A stretch of 8,143 nucleotides of DNA from Thermoplasmatota archaeon (GTDB lineage: Archaea > Thermoplasmatota > Thermoplasmata > GCA-020350865 > JAUVCJ01), in NCBI GenBank assembly GCA_030595765.1, contig JAUVCJ010000100.1, positions 1 to 8,143 of the forward strand, written 5' to 3'. Both the position numbers and the translations under genes were made by a program. This document shows, piece after piece, positions 4,687 to 8,143 of this stretch (position 1 is the stretch's first letter; each line of letters starts with the position of its first letter). The notes beneath the pieces were generated by a model. That model saw only the letters and a program-made list of their open reading frames with translations. It did not search any database and was not told the origin of the DNA.

Positions 4687-5454
4687 ATGTTCATAATCAG
4701 ATTGCTCTCTAACACATTCGTTCATGTTCCACGCATCGGCCTTGCTACAGAGAGGAAGCTCTGGGATGCTGGAATCCGAGATTGGGATGATCTGTTGGAC
4801 GCTAAGACGGACATACCATTATCCGCAGCCAGGCATGAGGCAATGTGTGGGATGATCAGGGAGTCGAAAAGAAGCTTGGATTCGGGTGACCACCGATTTT
4901 TCAAGGAACATCTCAAAAGCTGCGATGTCTGGAGGGCATTTTCTGACTTTCGCTCTGATGCGGCATATCTGGACATCGAGACCACCGGCCTATCTGAGAA
5001 TGCAGCTGTTACAGTTGTTGGTCTCTTTGATGGTGTGCAGACCCAGACCTTCATCAAGGGTCAGAACATGGATGAATTGTCAGATGCTCTCTCCCGCTTC
5101 AAATTGCTCATCACCTTCAACGGCTCGCTTTTTGACATTCCTATGCTCAAAAGAGCCTTTCCGGAACTGGACTTTCACCAGCTCCATCTGGACCTGCGAT
5201 TCTCACTCAAGCGTCTGGGATACTCTGGCGGCCTCAAAATGATCGAAAGAGAGGTGGGCATAAGCAGGAGCGAGGAAACCCAAGGCGTAGATGGCTGGGA
5301 GGCTGTAAGGCTCTGGTACAGATGGGCACGTGGCGGTGACAGAGAGGCTCTGGACATCCTGGTCAAGTACAATATCGAGGACATAGTCAACCTAGAAAGG
5401 TTGGCGGAGCTGACCTATGATGGGCTGAAGGCGAAGTTGGTGCCGGATCTTTGA
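4687..5454 (+). CDS. YprB-like RNase H-fold 3'-5' exonuclease with N-terminal helix-hairpin-helix-like motif
   Basis: Numbered from ATG at 4687 (255 residues), the protein starts with a helix-hairpin-helix-like DNA-binding segment (VPRIGLATERKLWDAGIRDW, 14-33). An exonuclease fold follows: motif I YLDIETTG (94-101, D96 and E98), motif II TFNGSLFDIPML (143-154, D150) and motif III YNIEDIVNL (228-236, Y228 and D232). This is the DEDDy set of two-metal 3'-5' exonucleases and matches the YprB/RNase_H_2 family. It probably trims nucleic acid ends; the true substrate is unknown. The start is uncertain: TTG at 4702 would give the more family-like MLSNTFVHVP, and a TTG at 4663 is also in frame. None has a clear Shine-Dalgarno. 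The gene begins 41 bp after the FKBP stop and is probably cotranscribed with it. Confidence 0.9.
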   Translation: MFIIRLLSNTFVHVPRIGLATERKLWDAGIRDWDDLLDAKTDIPLSAARHEAMCGMIRESKRSLDSGDHRFFKEHLKSCDVWRAFSDFRSDAAYLDIETTGLSENAAVTVVGLFDGVQTQTFIKGQNMDELSDALSRFKLLITFNGSLFDIPMLKRAFPELDFHQLHLDLRFSLKRLGYSGGLKMIEREVGISRSEETQGVDGWEAVRLWYRWARGGDREALDILVKYNIEDIVNLERLAELTYDGLKAKLVPDL

Positions 5455-5524
5455 AATGTTGGAATGATCTAGTCAATAGCAATTTTCCAAAAGCCTTAAG
5501 AACCTCTGAACCAGTGGATTTTTC

Positions 5525-5529
5525 GAGGT
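5525..5529 (+). promoter_or_regulatory. Ribosome binding site of the large surface protein
   Basis: GAGGT lies 6 nt before the ATG at 5536, the same motif and spacing as at the GTPase gene. A weak TATA-like CCTTAAG near 5493-5499, preceded by the BRE-like CCAAAA, is about 40 bp upstream of the ATG and could supply a separate promoter in the 81-bp gap after the exonuclease gene. Confidence 0.65.
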
Positions 5530-5535
5530 CTTCAT

Positions 5536-8088
5536 ATGAGGAATATCATACCAATAGTGTTCGTGTTCACGCTTGTTGTCGCAGCTATCCCCCTAATGGA
5601 TGGTGCTGTGGCCGAGACTCAGGCACCACCAACGTGGTCTATCGAGACAATAGTTAGCAACGGTATCAACCCATCCATGGTGCTTGATTCCAATGGATAT
5701 CCGCATGTGGTTTATATTGAGCCCGACCGCAGTACAAACATTCACACTTTGAAGTATATAATGTGGAATGGAACGGCCTGGAAGACCATGTATACTGAAA
5801 CAACAACATCAACCATGACCACTTCAATCACTCTTAACGACAATGATAGGGCATTCATTCTTTTCCATGGCGGCACATACATTCAATCTGCTACGAATAT
5901 GGCAGCTTCCTCAGCCGCAGGGTCTTTTACTAAGGAGATATTTGCTGGCGGCAATGATTATGCCACCACCTCAAGCTACCCAAGGTCTGTTGTGCTGGAC
6001 TCCTCTGGCAACCCTCATGCCTTGGTAAGCGTAGATGGAGACTTCATTTATCGAAGAGGCGGCACCATAATTAACCTGATTACCAACAATGCAGCCAGCA
6101 TTGCTAAGGGCCCGGAAGGTAACATCCATGTAGTGTACCAGTGGCTTGACCCCGATTCCTATACCCTAGATTCTCTGGAGTATGTTAAATTCGCACCCGG
6201 GACCGCAACGGGCTCTCTCAGTAGCTTGCAGGTAGATAGAGAACCCTCGGATTACGGTGGTGTTGGAAGTGATAACTCCATTGTGGTGGGCTCTGATGGG
6301 TCCCTACACGTGGCCTATACCAAGACCACTCACTCAAACGGCGGACTGATGTATGCCTACTATACTGGTGATAGTTGGAGCAAGCAGATGGTTGACCCCG
6401 ACGGAAGCCTTGGCTACTGGAACTCCATCGATCTAGACCAGGACGGCAGGCCGCACATCGCCTACACACATGGTAACAGCGATAGGGTCAAGTACGCAGG
6501 ATGGACAGGAACCGAATGGATTACCCAGACCATCGAGACCGGTTCAGGCATTTCAAGCACCTCTCTAAGCGTTGACTCCTCTGGCACGGCTCATGTAATC
6601 TATGTCAAAGATGGTAATATACGCTATGCCACAGCTTATGTTCGCAACGACGGAGGCAGTGGGGGTGATGTAATAGTACCAGATATTGACGATCCAGAGG
6701 CTGACCCATTACCGAAGTTCGATTCCTTCAACTACATCTGGGATAGCAGGTATGACACAAAGAAGGTCGATGGCCAATGGAATGACATCACAACATGGAA
6801 TCCTGGCAAGCACTATGAGGACTCTGGCGACATCATGTCGGTAGGAGTTGCCCTTGATGCCCAGGGCCTCTACCTTGGCGTGAACATGCTGGGCACGGTG
6901 CCTACGGATTCCTGGAATCGCCTCATATTCTTGATGGATATGGATAGTGATGATACTGAGGATTTCGAGGTCATAGGTTTGTATTATAACAACAACGCAG
7001 GGCTGAACATGGCTACAGGTATGACCTTAATCGATAAATCAACAGCCTATGAAACCGCCCTGGCTCAATGGCAGTACGACGGTGTTGGGTCTGATGGGAC
7101 ATATTCAATAGATGTGAGAATTCCTTTGACCTTTTTGCCTACTGACCTTTCCAACCTGAGATGGTCTATTCAGGTTGGCAGTGGAGATATTACCGACAAT
7201 CAGATCATAGATCACTTCCCTGATGAGGATGGAGATAGTATTTCTTGGCAGGCTCAGGCTGGCATGTCCGAAACCGAATCCACATCTCGAGTCACACTGG
7301 CTTGCGATAGCGTCATGGAAATTCGGGATGGGAACGGCCATGTTCTTGGCAGGACCCTTGAGGGAAGTGCAACCAGCGGCTATACCGTATCTGAGCTTGT
7401 GAACACTTTCCCAGATGGAGTTGAGACACACTATCAGGCAGGAGGCCAAAAATCCTATCTGGTCCGCTCATTAACACCACTGGAGTATATTGTGCATACC
7501 ATTAATGATGGAGATGTGTACGATTTAGAGGTTGTCAAATATTCTTCTGATGGAATGGAAAAGATAACCGCAGATGATATCAAAGCAGAAGCAGGCCAGG
7601 GCTTCAAGTTCCAACCCCGCTGGAATGGGGACGACACTACTGTCAAGGTGGATATCGACACGAATGGCGACGGAACCTATGACAAGACCACCACTTCCAC
7701 CACAGCCATCGTATCAAACGATCGAATGCAGGCTGCAACCCCGCTTTCTTCCACATCAGCTGGAACAGGCGATATGACGATTTCCATCATCGCTGTGGTT
7801 GCAATCCTTGCAATTGTTGGGCTTCTGTTCATGTTCAAGAAAGGGATGCTTCCGATTCCTGGGACAAAAGGCCAGCAAGGCCAACCGCCCAGTACAAGTC
7901 CTCCGCCAGCTCCGAATCAACAATACCAAGAGGCTCCACCACAGCAGCCGCCAGCGCCAGACCAGCAACAACCGCCTGCACAGGCACCACCGCCACAGCA
8001 GCCAGCACAGCAACCACCACCTCCACCCCAACAAGCGCCTCCACCACCCCCGCCCCAACAGGCACCCCCACCGCCACCACCCTTGTAG
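5536..8088 (+). CDS. Membrane-anchored surface protein: seven-bladed propeller, beta-sandwich domain, Pro/Gln-rich tail
   Basis: The 850-residue protein begins with a signal peptide (1-26; core IIPIVFVFTLVVAAIPL, site AVA). Seven repeats of the form S-x-V-L-D-S-x-G-x-P-H-V-x-Y follow at about 45-90, 95-136, 148-180, 186-232, 246-287, 295-335 and 341-370. The strand WSIETIV (34-40) resembles the last strand of each blade, a likely ring closure. Residues 395-575 resemble a CBM9/DOMON-type beta-sandwich (VDGQWNDITTW, VGVALDAQGLYLGV), tentative. A third extracellular region (580-735) holds DIDTNGDGTYDK (706-717), an EF-hand-like calcium loop. One membrane helix (747-767) ending in KK leaves residues 768-850 in the cytoplasm: a Pro/Gln tail with P6 runs at 835-840 and 844-849. 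It probably binds an extracellular ligand, perhaps a glycan; no catalytic motif is seen. Polyproline runs would need aIF5A for translation. Confidence 0.9.
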   Translation: MRNIIPIVFVFTLVVAAIPLMDGAVAETQAPPTWSIETIVSNGINPSMVLDSNGYPHVVYIEPDRSTNIHTLKYIMWNGTAWKTMYTETTTSTMTTSITLNDNDRAFILFHGGTYIQSATNMAASSAAGSFTKEIFAGGNDYATTSSYPRSVVLDSSGNPHALVSVDGDFIYRRGGTIINLITNNAASIAKGPEGNIHVVYQWLDPDSYTLDSLEYVKFAPGTATGSLSSLQVDREPSDYGGVGSDNSIVVGSDGSLHVAYTKTTHSNGGLMYAYYTGDSWSKQMVDPDGSLGYWNSIDLDQDGRPHIAYTHGNSDRVKYAGWTGTEWITQTIETGSGISSTSLSVDSSGTAHVIYVKDGNIRYATAYVRNDGGSGGDVIVPDIDDPEADPLPKFDSFNYIWDSRYDTKKVDGQWNDITTWNPGKHYEDSGDIMSVGVALDAQGLYLGVNMLGTVPTDSWNRLIFLMDMDSDDTEDFEVIGLYYNNNAGLNMATGMTLIDKSTAYETALAQWQYDGVGSDGTYSIDVRIPLTFLPTDLSNLRWSIQVGSGDITDNQIIDHFPDEDGDSISWQAQAGMSETESTSRVTLACDSVMEIRDGNGHVLGRTLEGSATSGYTVSELVNTFPDGVETHYQAGGQKSYLVRSLTPLEYIVHTINDGDVYDLEVVKYSSDGMEKITADDIKAEAGQGFKFQPRWNGDDTTVKVDIDTNGDGTYDKTTTSTTAIVSNDRMQAATPLSSTSAGTGDMTISIIAVVAILAIVGLLFMFKKGMLPIPGTKGQQGQPPSTSPPPAPNQQYQEAPPQQPPAPDQQQPPAQAPPPQQPAQQPPPPPQQAPPPPPPQQAPPPPPPL

Positions 8089-8143
8089 AAATGGCGATGG
8101 TGCCCTATAGGGTTGGTATGGAGCAGATGATATTTCGGGCTGG

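Noticed and set aside
7756..8080. Minus-strand Trp/Arg/Leu-rich and Val/Ala-rich frames at the right end
   Set aside because: Antisense of the Pro/Gln codon runs in the surface protein tail.
8091..8143. ATG-initiated frame open to the right edge (MAMVPYRVGMEQ)
   Set aside because: Just 17 codons visible, no Shine-Dalgarno, starts 2 bp after the previous stop; could be a real downstream gene but cannot be supported here.

Overview
The window looks archaeal, most likely from an uncultured Thermoplasmatota-type euryarchaeon, with roughly half G+C. The evidence is an archaeal RNase P protein (Rnp4), an FKBP isomerase of the long archaeal type, a Rab/Ras-like small GTPase, a PKD-type surface protein, TATA-like promoters, and a mix of Shine-Dalgarno-led and apparently leaderless genes. 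The phylum is an inference from protein style; no marker here settles it.

Layout. The minus-strand ATP-binding subunit of an ABC transporter enters from the left edge (1-263). Upstream of it lies a minus-strand secreted PKD-like protein broken by one apparent single-base frameshift just after its signal peptide (425-1044). Next comes a gap with no protein gene (1045-1606). It is packed with nested inverted repeats that fold on paper into a closed, branched RNA of about 242 nt (1101-1342), followed by two more hairpins. The gap ends in the leader of a small GTPase gene (1607-2551), where an 11-bp inverted repeat encloses the start codon. After the GTPase are a T-run and four tandem 11-bp repeats (2668-2711), between convergent genes. 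A minus-strand pair follows: rnp4 and a YhbY/CRM RNA-binding protein, translationally coupled by a 4-nt overlap. Divergent from them are an FKBP isomerase with a lysine/aspartate-rich nine-residue repeat tail (3536-4645), a YprB-like DEDDy exonuclease (4687-5454) and a large membrane-anchored surface protein (5536-8088). The last has a probable seven-bladed propeller, a beta-sandwich domain, one membrane helix and a Pro/Gln-rich cytoplasmic tail.

How the genes fit together. rnp4 and yhbY form an RNA-processing pair (tRNA 5' maturation and ribosome-associated RNA binding). FKBP and the exonuclease are codirectional, 41 bp apart. The surface protein has its own ribosome binding site and appears to be a separate unit. 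No defence island, CRISPR array or transposase is visible. The strongest candidate for something undescribed is the structured element in the 1045-1606 gap, followed by the switch-like leader of the GTPase and the 4 x 11-bp repeat. All structure calls were made by eye from base pairing and were not computed.
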